Source: Bradyrhizobium sp. 149
GTDB taxonomy: Bacteria; Pseudomonadota; Alphaproteobacteria; Rhizobiales; Xanthobacteraceae
Length of the DNA: 64,000 bases
Assembly: GCF_023073915.1 (NCBI RefSeq)
Contig: NZ_JADPKK010000004.1
Span: 62,001-126,000 of the forward strand
Direction: 5' to 3'
Part shown: positions 28,584 through 35,958 of the stretch, one piece after another
How the letters are laid out: every line of letters begins with the position of its first letter
How positions within the stretch are numbered: position 1 is the stretch's first letter
Position numbers and translations under genes: made by a program
Notes under the pieces: generated by a model
What the model was told of the DNA's origin: nothing
Database searches by the model: none
Seen by the model: only the letters and a program-made list of their open reading frames with translations

Positions 28584-28744
28584 CAAGAAGGGCTCCAGAA
28601 CTAAAATTCGGCGGGACAATCCTTTATGAGCCCGCCTCAGTCAATCGTTTGGAAGGCCTAAAAACTGCTGGAAAAGGCCCGAATTATCACAGACTTAATG
28701 ATTGGGCCCGTAGCCGCATTTCATTTTGCGCCGGAAAGGTCGAT

Positions 28745-29419
28745 TTGCGCATCGTTAAAATCCTGCTGGTAGCGCTCGCGGTCGTCATTCTCGCGCCGTA
28801 TGTGATCGCCCCGTTTTACCGCACCGGCCATCCGGCTTCGACGTTGATGGCCTGGCGAAGCTTGCGGGGCGCGCCGATGCAGCGGGAATGGATCGGCCTG
28901 GCGGCGATGTCACCCTCGGTACCGCGATCGGTGGTGGCGGCCGAGGACGCCCATTTCTGCAAGCATCACGGCATCGACTGGGGCGCGTTGCGCGAGGCGA
29001 TCGACGATGCCAAGGAGGACGGTACGCCGTTCCGGGGCGCCTCCACCATCACCCAGCAGGTGGCCAAGAACCTGTTCCTCTGGCAGGGGCGGGATTTCAT
29101 CCGCAAGGCGCTGGAATTCCCGCTGGCGCTCTGGATCGACTTCGTCCTGCCCAAGGCGCGGATCCTGGAAATTTACCTCAACATCGCCGAACTCGGCCCG
29201 CAGGGCCAGTTCGGCGTGGAGGCGGCCAGCGCCTATGCCTTCGGCAAATCGGCCGAGGACCTCTCGCCGCGGGAAGCGGCACTTCTGGCCTCGATTCTGC
29301 CGAATCCGGTCAAACGCAGCGCCAGGACGCCGGGGCCGGGCGTCCGGCGGCTGGTCGGGACCTATGTGGCGAGGGCGCAGGCCAGCTCGCTTTCGACCTG
29401 CTGGCGGGAAATTCGCTGA
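28745..29419 (+). CDS. mtgA: Monofunctional peptidoglycan glycosyltransferase
   Basis: A GT51 enzyme that polymerises lipid II into glycan chains without a transpeptidase domain. There is one N-terminal membrane helix ([19 protein letters not shown]). The catalytic Glu is E67 in [14 protein letters not shown], followed by the [16 protein letters not shown] motif and the [15 protein letters not shown] motif. TTG 28745 is chosen as start (224 residues) because GGAAAGG precedes it and the membrane helix then lies at the N-terminus; the open frame continues upstream but overlaps ispA on the other strand. It is divergent from ispA with a 160-bp gap that must hold both promoters. Confidence 0.9.
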   Translation: MRIVKILLVALAVVILAPYVIAPFYRTGHPASTLMAWRSLRGAPMQREWIGLAAMSPSVPRSVVAAEDAHFCKHHGIDWGALREAIDDAKEDGTPFRGASTITQQVAKNLFLWQGRDFIRKALEFPLALWIDFVLPKARILEIYLNIAELGPQGQFGVEAASAYAFGKSAEDLSPREAALLASILPNPVKRSARTPGPGVRRLVGTYVARAQASSLSTCWREIR

Positions 29420-29589
29420 TTTCGGGTCCTTTTCGGACGTATTTTCCGGGCCGTGAGCCCTAGATTTAAGGCCGGCCTTCCTCTATAAGCCCGGCCTTGA
29501 CTGGCATTCAGCTCGCCTCGGTTTGCGGGTGCTGAGCCGTTCCCTCGTGGACGATGCCCTGATGACACCAATCCCTAGAGGATACTGAA

Positions 29590-29772
29590 ATGGCCGTTCC
29601 GAGAAGAAAAACCTCGCCGTCGCGCCGTGGCATGCGCCGCTCGGCTGACGCCATCAAGAAGCCGACCTATGTCGAAGACAAGGATTCCGGTGAACTCCGT
29701 CGTCCGCATCATCTCGACCTCAAGACCGGCATGTACAAGGGTCGTCAGGTCCTGAAGAAGAAAGAGTCCTGA
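29590..29772 (+). CDS. rpmF: 50S ribosomal protein L32
   Basis: A 60-residue L32: [20 protein letters not shown] at the start and a basic end. It has no CxxC zinc ribbon (the zinc-free type normal for alphaproteobacteria). GAGGA lies about 9 bases before the ATG. It is a single-gene unit between mtgA and a conserved membrane protein. Confidence 0.96.
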   Translation: MAVPRRKTSPSRRGMRRSADAIKKPTYVEDKDSGELRRPHHLDLKTGMYKGRQVLKKKES

Positions 29773-29790
29773 GTTCGGAACCTTCCTTTG

Positions 29791-29811
29791 GGCAGGACGA
29801 TCGGGCCTGCC
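29791..29811 (+). terminator. Possible terminator after rpmF
   Basis: GGCAGG (29791-29796) and CCTGCC (29806-29811) with a 9-base loop, 19 bases after the rpmF stop. It lacks a proper T-run (TGATTTCGG follows), so the call is weak. Confidence 0.35.
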
Positions 29812-29911
29812 TGATTTCGGCCCATGAAATATGACGGTGACGGCGGCGGAGCGAATGCATCGCCGCCGCATTGTCCTGTCTGGATATCTTGATCGAGAAG
29901 GCATTTCGCCG

Positions 29912-30544
29912 ATGGTCGGTTTCCCGCTGCTCCTGATCCCGCTCGCGGTCTACAACATCATCGCCTTCCTGATGCCGAGCGTGTCCTTTACGGACGTGCT
30001 GTTCAAGGTGCCGATGATCACGGGCGAGGTCTGGCCGGTCACGCTCGCCGACGTGATGCTCGCGTTGGGTGTCGTGCTGCTGCTGCTTGAAGTGGTCAAG
30101 GGCGCGCGGCCCGGCTCTAAATTCCTGATGGATCATTTGCTGTCGCTGATCGTGTTCGGCGCGGCTGCGGCCGAATTCGTGATGTGGCCCAAATTTGGCA
30201 ACTCCACTTATTTCCTTCTGGTGCTGCTCGCGATGGCCGATTTCCTCGGCGGCATCGCCCAGCGCACGCGCCGCCGCGTCGGTTATGTCGCCGAGACGGC
30301 ACCCGCGCCGCGCAAGGCCAAGCGCCAAGCGGAAGTGACAGCCGATGAAGCGGTGGTCGAGCCCAAGTTCGAGCCGGTCGCGGTGCCGCCGGCATCCGCA
30401 CCTTCCGCGCATTCGGTCGCCGAATCCGTACTGATGGATCATCCTGCGCCGAAGCCCGTCCAGAGCACGCCCTCGCCGGAAATCCCCTCGCCGCATTTGC
30501 AGCCGGGCAACGGTACGCAGCCGTCTCCCGACGCGCCGCGCTGA
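29912..30544 (+). CDS. Conserved membrane protein of unknown function
   Basis: About 210 residues from ATG 29912 (an ATG at 29831 would add 27 residues of basic, unconserved-looking sequence). Three or four membrane helices occupy the first 125 residues, starting MVGFPLLLIPLAVYNIIAFL and including a VTLADVMLALGVVLLLLEVV segment. The C-terminal 85 residues are a Pro/Ala-rich, probably disordered cytoplasmic tail (EPKFEPVAVPPASAPSAHS). I recognise the membrane part as a conserved alphaproteobacterial hypothetical but know no function. Confidence 0.7.
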   Translation: MVGFPLLLIPLAVYNIIAFLMPSVSFTDVLFKVPMITGEVWPVTLADVMLALGVVLLLLEVVKGARPGSKFLMDHLLSLIVFGAAAAEFVMWPKFGNSTYFLLVLLAMADFLGGIAQRTRRRVGYVAETAPAPRKAKRQAEVTADEAVVEPKFEPVAVPPASAPSAHSVAESVLMDHPAPKPVQSTPSPEIPSPHLQPGNGTQPSPDAPR

Positions 30545-30550
30545 TCGGCT

Positions 30551-30811
30551 TCAAGCCACCTGCCGCGTGCGCGCGGTGACGCTCGGAAGCGGGCGCTTGC
30601 TGCCATAGGCGACCTGCGCATCCTCGGAAGACGCGCGGCGGAGCCGGCTCGTCTGGGGCATGTGCTCGGCATTGGCGATGAGCTGGGTGACGAAGCTGGG
30701 ATCGGGGCGCGGCAGCGGTGCCTTGTGGACCCACTGCAAAATCGGCATCAGCGGCACCAGAGCCGAGCCTGTGCCGTTCGCCGCTTCGTCCGATCGATCA
30801 GTACTCAACAT
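30551..30811 (-). CDS. Small conserved hypothetical protein
   Basis: An 86-residue soluble protein beginning MLSTDRSDEAANGTGSALVP and ending in a basic RTRQVA. It has a WVHKAPLPRPDPSFVTQLIA core that looks structured, but no motif I can name. ATG 30811 has GGTGA about 6 bases upstream; a GTG at 30820 would add three residues. It faces the membrane-protein gene, with 6 bp between the two stops. Confidence 0.6.
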   Translation of the reverse strand: MLSTDRSDEAANGTGSALVPLMPILQWVHKAPLPRPDPSFVTQLIANAEHMPQTSRLRRASSEDAQVAYGSKRPLPSVTARTRQVA

Positions 30812-31032
30812 CGCAATCACCGTTGGTCCGGCGAAGATTGTCTCGTTTCGAGACGCTGGCGCCGGTGCGTGTCATGTACTCGCAAGGCCTATGCCGGGCG
30901 GGCCGGTTTGGTTCCTGGGCGCGAGGAAACGTGGTTTCCAAATTGTTTATCAACTTTGCCTAGGTTCGGGGGCGAATCTGGCTCTATCCTGTGCCGACTT
31001 AGGACTTCCCGCTGTCCCGAAACGAGGCGATT

Positions 31033-32727
31033 TTGACTCCCGCATTGCCGCAAGCCTCCGACATCCTGGCCGCCCTTGGGCAAGCCGTGTTCGCTTGGGA
31101 CATCGCCAACGATGCCATCGTCTGGGGTGAGCAGGTCAGCGCCATCTTCCCCGGGATTCCCGCCGAGCGGCTGGCTACCGGCGCCGAATTCGCCAAGCTG
31201 ATCGAGCCAGTGCAATCGCTGCGGACCGCCGCGCTGGCGCAGACCTCAGCCGTGCATGGCGCCGACGGCACGCCCTACCGGGTCGAGTACGGCGTGCGCT
31301 TGAGCGCCGCCGATCCCATCGTCTGGATCGAGGAGACCGGCCGTTGGTTCGCCGGTCCCGACGGTCGCCCGGTGCGTGCGATCGGCTCTGTCCGCATCAA
31401 CAATGAACGCCACGCCCGCGACGAGGAACTGACGAAGCTGGCCCGGCTCGATCCGCTGACCGGCGAGCTCAATCGCTCACATCTGATCGCCGCGCTGGCC
31501 GAGGCGATCGAGGAGACGACCCGTTTCCGCTCGACCGCGGCCTTCATGCTGGTCGGTATCGATCATCTCGCGCGTGTCAACGACGCCTTCGGTTTCGACG
31601 TTGCGGATGCCGTGATTCTCGACGTCGCCAAGCGCATTCGCGCGCGCCTGCGCGGCGGCGACGTGCTCGGCCGCTTCTCCGGCAACAAATTCGGCCTGAT
31701 CCTGAAGAACTGCACGGTCGACGACATGAACGTCGCCGCCGAGCGCTTCCTCGCCGGCATCCGCGACGAGGTGGTGCCGACCAAATCCGGCCCGGTGTCG
31801 GTCACCGCCTCGATCGGGGCGGTCAGCGTGCCGCGCTATGCCCGCAATGCCGATGAGGCCGTCAATCGCGCCCATGAGACGCTGGACGCCGCGAAACAGC
31901 GCCGCGTTGGCTCGTTCGCGGCCTGGCGTCCGGATGCCGCGCGCGACGCCCAGCGCCGCGTCAACATCCGCGTCACCGACGAGATCGTCACCGCGCTGAA
32001 CGAGCGTCGCATCAAGCTCGCCTATGAGCCTGTCGTGTCGGCCACCTCGCGCGAACGCGCATTCCACGAATGCCTGGTGCGGATGGACCAGGGCGACGGC
32101 CAGGTGCTGCTGGCGCCCGACATCGTGCCGGTCGCGGAACGGCTCGGCCTCATCCGCCTGGTCGACCACCGCGTGCTCGAGCTCGTGGTCGCCGAGCTCG
32201 CCGCCGCGCCTGACATCTGCCTCAGCCTCAACATCTCGCCAGATACGACGATGGATCCGGACTGGTGGGCCAGCATCGAATCGCTCATGCGCGCGCATCC
32301 CGGCGTCGCCGAGCGGCTGATCGTCGAGATCACCGAAACGGTCGCGATCCAGGACATCGACGACGTGCGCGGCTTCGTCACCCGGCTGAAGAATTTCGGC
32401 AGTCGCATCGCCATCGACGATTTCGGCGCCGGCTACACCTCGTTTCGCAATCTGCGCAAGCTCGGTGTCGACATCGTCAAGATCGACGGCGCTTTCGTCC
32501 AGAACATCACTCGTTCCGCCGACGACCGCGCCTTCGTGCAGACCCTGATCGACCTCGCCCGCCGCCTCGACATCAAGACGGTCGCCGAATGGGTGCAGGA
32601 CGAAGAAGCTGCGAACATGCTGCGCGACTGGGGCTGCCACTTCATCCAGGGTCGCCTGATCGGGCTCGCCTCAGCCGACCGCCCATGGGGCGCGCCGCCG
32701 GACAGCGCGTTGCCCGCGGCTGGCTGA
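31033..32727 (+). CDS. PAS-GGDEF-EAL protein, probable c-di-GMP phosphodiesterase with dead GGDEF
   Basis: A 564-residue soluble protein. Residues 5-120 look like a PAS fold (LGQAVFAWDIANDAIVWGEQV). The GGDEF domain covers about 135-300 but its signature is S-G217-N-K-F, so cyclase activity should be lost. The EAL domain (about 325-545) reads E346-C-L-V-R in place of EALLR and keeps LNIS, VEITET, IDDFGAGYTSF and VKIDG, so metal binding and hydrolysis of c-di-GMP remain possible. AEGVE is changed to AEWVQ and QGYLFG to QGRLIG. The start is TTG 31033, with GAGGCGA just before it and no usable ATG near. Confidence 0.88.
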   Translation: MTPALPQASDILAALGQAVFAWDIANDAIVWGEQVSAIFPGIPAERLATGAEFAKLIEPVQSLRTAALAQTSAVHGADGTPYRVEYGVRLSAADPIVWIEETGRWFAGPDGRPVRAIGSVRINNERHARDEELTKLARLDPLTGELNRSHLIAALAEAIEETTRFRSTAAFMLVGIDHLARVNDAFGFDVADAVILDVAKRIRARLRGGDVLGRFSGNKFGLILKNCTVDDMNVAAERFLAGIRDEVVPTKSGPVSVTASIGAVSVPRYARNADEAVNRAHETLDAAKQRRVGSFAAWRPDAARDAQRRVNIRVTDEIVTALNERRIKLAYEPVVSATSRERAFHECLVRMDQGDGQVLLAPDIVPVAERLGLIRLVDHRVLELVVAELAAAPDICLSLNISPDTTMDPDWWASIESLMRAHPGVAERLIVEITETVAIQDIDDVRGFVTRLKNFGSRIAIDDFGAGYTSFRNLRKLGVDIVKIDGAFVQNITRSADDRAFVQTLIDLARRLDIKTVAEWVQDEEAANMLRDWGCHFIQGRLIGLASADRPWGAPPDSALPAAG

Positions 32728-32744
32728 GACACTCTAGGAAACCC

Positions 32745-34253
32745 TCACGCCCCCTCATCCAGGGCCACAAGTTCGCGCTTCTTGCGCAGCGCCGGCAACA
32801 GCGGCGCGATCAGCAGCGCCAGCGCGAGCGCAAGACACGCCGCCGAGATCGGCCGCTGCACAAAGGTCCAGAGGTCGCCCTGCGACAGGATCAGCGACTT
32901 GCGCAGATTGTTCTCCATCATCGGTCCCAGCACGAATGCCAGCACCAGCGGCGCGGGCTCGAAGCCGAGCTTGCGCATGAAATAGCCGATGATCCCGAAC
33001 GCGATCATCACATAAACATCGAACACATTGTTGCTCGAGCAGTAGACGCCCAGGATCGTGAACAGGATGATTAGCGGAAACAGGATGTTGTAGGGCAGCT
33101 TGAGCAGCTGCACCCACATGCCGATCAGCGGCAAATTGAGAATCAGCAGCATGACGTTGCCGATATACATGCTGGCGACGATGCCCCAGAACAGGCCGGG
33201 GTTTTGCGTGATCAGCAGCGGCCCCGGCTGCAGGCCGTGGATGACGAAGGCGCCGAGCAGCAGCGCCATCACCACGTTCGGCGGGATACCCAGTGTCATC
33301 AGCGGAATGAACGCACCGCCTGCCGCCGCGTTGTTGGCGGACTCGGGACCGGCTACGCCCTCGATCGCGCCGTGGCCGAAGCGCTCCGGCGTTTTCGACA
33401 GCCGCTTCTCCAGTGCATAGGACGCGAACGAGGCCACCACAGCGCCGCCGCCCGGCAGGATGCCGAGCAGAAAGCCGAGTAATGTGCCGCGCGCCACCGG
33501 GCCGGCGCTCGCCTGCCAATCGGCCCTGTTGGGCAACAGCTGCGTGATCTTGGCGTTGATGATGTCGCGCTTGATCGCCTGCTCGGTATTGAGCAACACC
33601 TCGGCGACTCCAAACAGGCCCATCACGACGGGCACGAGCCCGATGCCGTCGATCAGCTCCATGCGGCCGAACGTCAGCCGCGGCTGCGCTGTGATGCTGT
33701 CGAGCCCGATCAGTCCGAGCACGACGCCGATACATGCCATCAGAAGCGCCTTCGGCATCGATCCCTGGGTGAGGAAGGTGAGCACGATCAGGCCGAGCAC
33801 CATCAGGCTGAAATACTCGGCCGGGCCAAAGGCGATCGCAATGCTGGCAAGCCGAGGCGCCACCAGCATCAGTGCGACGAGCGAAAATGTTCCGGCAATG
33901 AAGGAGCCGAAGGCGGAGATGCCCAGCGCGGGGCCGGCACGGCCCTGCTTCGCCATCTGGTGGCCGTCGATACAGGTCACGACGGAAGCCGCCTCGCCAG
34001 GGATGTTGACCAGGATCGAGGTGGTCGAGCCGCCATACATTGAGCCGTAATAGATCCCCGCCATCATGATGATGCCGGATTCCGGCGTTCCCGACAGTGT
34101 CACCGGAAGCAACAGCGACATCGCCGAGATCGGTCCGATGCCTGGCAGCACGCCGACCAGCGTGCCGATGAAGACGCCGATGAAGCAGTAGAGCAGGTTG
34201 ATCGGCAGGAGCGCGACGCCAAAACCATGCGCGACGTTGACAAGCGTATCCAT
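32745..34253 (-). CDS. tctA: Tripartite tricarboxylate transporter, large permease TctA
   Basis: A 502-residue permease with about 12 membrane helices. It has the TctA signatures GTLVGVLPGIGPISAMSLLL and YYGSMYGGSTTSILVNIPGE near the N-terminus and the LLGILPGGGAVVASF repeat in the second half. It forms the ion-coupled channel of a binding-protein-dependent secondary importer for citrate-type acids or other carboxylates. The start lies 4 bp after the tctB stop, in the order tctC-tctB-tctA. Confidence 0.93.
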   Translation of the reverse strand: MDTLVNVAHGFGVALLPINLLYCFIGVFIGTLVGVLPGIGPISAMSLLLPVTLSGTPESGIIMMAGIYYGSMYGGSTTSILVNIPGEAASVVTCIDGHQMAKQGRAGPALGISAFGSFIAGTFSLVALMLVAPRLASIAIAFGPAEYFSLMVLGLIVLTFLTQGSMPKALLMACIGVVLGLIGLDSITAQPRLTFGRMELIDGIGLVPVVMGLFGVAEVLLNTEQAIKRDIINAKITQLLPNRADWQASAGPVARGTLLGFLLGILPGGGAVVASFASYALEKRLSKTPERFGHGAIEGVAGPESANNAAAGGAFIPLMTLGIPPNVVMALLLGAFVIHGLQPGPLLITQNPGLFWGIVASMYIGNVMLLILNLPLIGMWVQLLKLPYNILFPLIILFTILGVYCSSNNVFDVYVMIAFGIIGYFMRKLGFEPAPLVLAFVLGPMMENNLRKSLILSQGDLWTFVQRPISAACLALALALLIAPLLPALRKKRELVALDEGA

Positions 34254-34257
34254 GCGA

Positions 34258-34743
34258 TCAACCGATCCCGAACAGGCCCGAGGGTAACTGGATCAGCAAC
34301 AGCCGCTTGAGCACCCACCACATCCCGAGCGGCACCAGTACGGCGACCGGGATCGCCAACGTCCAGCGCACGGGATCGATCAAGCGCAACAAGAGCAGCA
34401 TGAGCGGGATCGACGACAGCAGGAATCCCAGCGGCTCGAGGGCAAAGGAGAACGCGGTAAGGCAGACGATGACGAGAAGCGGCTTGCTCCAGCTCACATT
34501 CTCCCAGCGCGAAGCCAGCGTCGGCCCGCCCTCGGTGACGGCCGAGATGATAATGCTGGCTGCGAACACGCACATCAGGATGCCCGTGTAGAACAGCACG
34601 TAGCCGGAGCCGGGGTCGTTGATGGTGCCGAGCCTGAGCTTCAATCCCTGCCAGATCACGAAGCCGCCGAGCGCTAGCCCGATCAACCCGCCCCAGAGTT
34701 CGGAGTTGTTGAGACGCAGTTTGACGTTGGTTTGGTCGTTCAT
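34258..34743 (-). CDS. tctB: Tripartite tricarboxylate transporter, small permease TctB
   Basis: About 161 residues with four membrane helices, the size and pattern of TctB, the accessory membrane subunit that pairs with TctA. ATG 34743 (GAGAGGG 6 bases upstream) is preferred to the ATG at 34779. It lies between tctC (38 bp upstream) and tctA (4 bp downstream). Confidence 0.88.
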   Translation of the reverse strand: MNDQTNVKLRLNNSELWGGLIGLALGGFVIWQGLKLRLGTINDPGSGYVLFYTGILMCVFAASIIISAVTEGGPTLASRWENVSWSKPLLVIVCLTAFSFALEPLGFLLSSIPLMLLLLRLIDPVRWTLAIPVAVLVPLGMWWVLKRLLLIQLPSGLFGIG

Positions 34744-34781
34744 CGACGCCCTCTCGGCCGGGACACGAAAGTGGCTCAATC

Positions 34782-35756
34782 CTACTTCTTCGCAAGTCCC
34801 AGCGTATCGATCACCTTGCGCTCGGATTCAGTGACCTCGACGACGAATTTCTTGTAGTCCTCGGTATTCTTGTAGCTCGGCACCATGTCGAATTTGGCGA
34901 GCGTGGCGATGACCGCGGGATCCTCGACCGCCTTCTTGAAAGCGTCGTGCAGCTTGGCGACGATCTTGGGATCCATGCCCTTGGGTCCTGCGATGCCGAA
35001 CGGGGAATCATAGACCATGGGATAGCCGAGCTCCTTCAGCGTCGGCACGTCGGGATAGTTCGGTGATCGCGCGCCGGTCCACACCATGAGCAGCTTCAGC
35101 TTGCCGGCGTCCACCAAGGGCCGCCATCCCGTGGAGTCGGCCTGCAGCATGGTGTGCTGGCCGAGTACCGCGGCGTTGGTCTCTGCCCCGCCCTTGAACG
35201 GCACCTGCGTGAGCTTGATGCCGGACATCGCGGCGATCTGCTCCATGCCGATATGGAGCGAGGTCCCGGTCCCCGGCGTCGCGTAGGTCACCTTGCCCGG
35301 ATTTGCCTTCGCGAACTCGACGACATCTTTCCAGGACTTGAATTGCGACTCCGCGCTGGTGGTTACGCCGAAGGTGTAGCCGGTGAGATGAATGACGTAG
35401 GTGAAATCCTTTGCCGGGTCCCACGACACCTCCTGCATCAGGGGCAGGCGGAAGACGGTGATCGGAAGCTGTGAGATGGTGTAGCCGTCCGGCTTCGCGG
35501 CCGCTGCCATGGTCGCAGGTCCGACCGTTCCGCCGCCGCCGGCCTTGTTGTCGATCACGATCGGCTGCCCCAGAACCTTCGAGGCGCTGTCGGCGATCGC
35601 GCGCATCGAGATGTCGGTCGATCCGCCGGCCGGCCATGGCACGATCAGCGTGACCGGTTTGGTGGGATAGTCCTGCGCACCGGCGGCGGTCGAGAGCAAC
35701 GCGCCCACGACATGCATGGCGGCAACGGCGAATGTCTTCAGCCCGTATCGCGACAT
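34782..35756 (-). CDS. tctC: Tripartite tricarboxylate transporter substrate-binding protein (Bug/TctC family)
   Basis: A 324-residue periplasmic binding protein. A signal peptide (about residues 1-27, ending AAGAQ) is followed by YPTKPVTLIVPWPAGGSTDI, the typical Bug-family opening that contacts a carboxylate ligand. FKGGAETNAAVLGQHTM is the second conserved patch. Bug proteins bind many carboxylates, so the substrate is open. A TctDE two-component pair is not present nearby. The 200-bp gap 35757-35958 upstream should hold the operon promoter. Confidence 0.92.
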   Translation of the reverse strand: MSRYGLKTFAVAAMHVVGALLSTAAGAQDYPTKPVTLIVPWPAGGSTDISMRAIADSASKVLGQPIVIDNKAGGGGTVGPATMAAAAKPDGYTISQLPITVFRLPLMQEVSWDPAKDFTYVIHLTGYTFGVTTSAESQFKSWKDVVEFAKANPGKVTYATPGTGTSLHIGMEQIAAMSGIKLTQVPFKGGAETNAAVLGQHTMLQADSTGWRPLVDAGKLKLLMVWTGARSPNYPDVPTLKELGYPMVYDSPFGIAGPKGMDPKIVAKLHDAFKKAVEDPAVIATLAKFDMVPSYKNTEDYKKFVVEVTESERKVIDTLGLAKK

Positions 35757-35958
35757 CCAAACTTCTCCCTCGCGCGGCCTCGTTCGACCGGCGTTCCTCG
35801 TTGTTATGACGGGATTGTCCCCGAAATCACGGGAGAAGAAAAGCGCAATGCGCGGAACGCCAGCTGGGACGGGACGGCGATCCTGCCGGAAACGACACGT
35901 GCGACAATTGGTCGTTTGGAGGCGTCCCGAGATACGGAATTTGACTTCGGCGGAGTCC

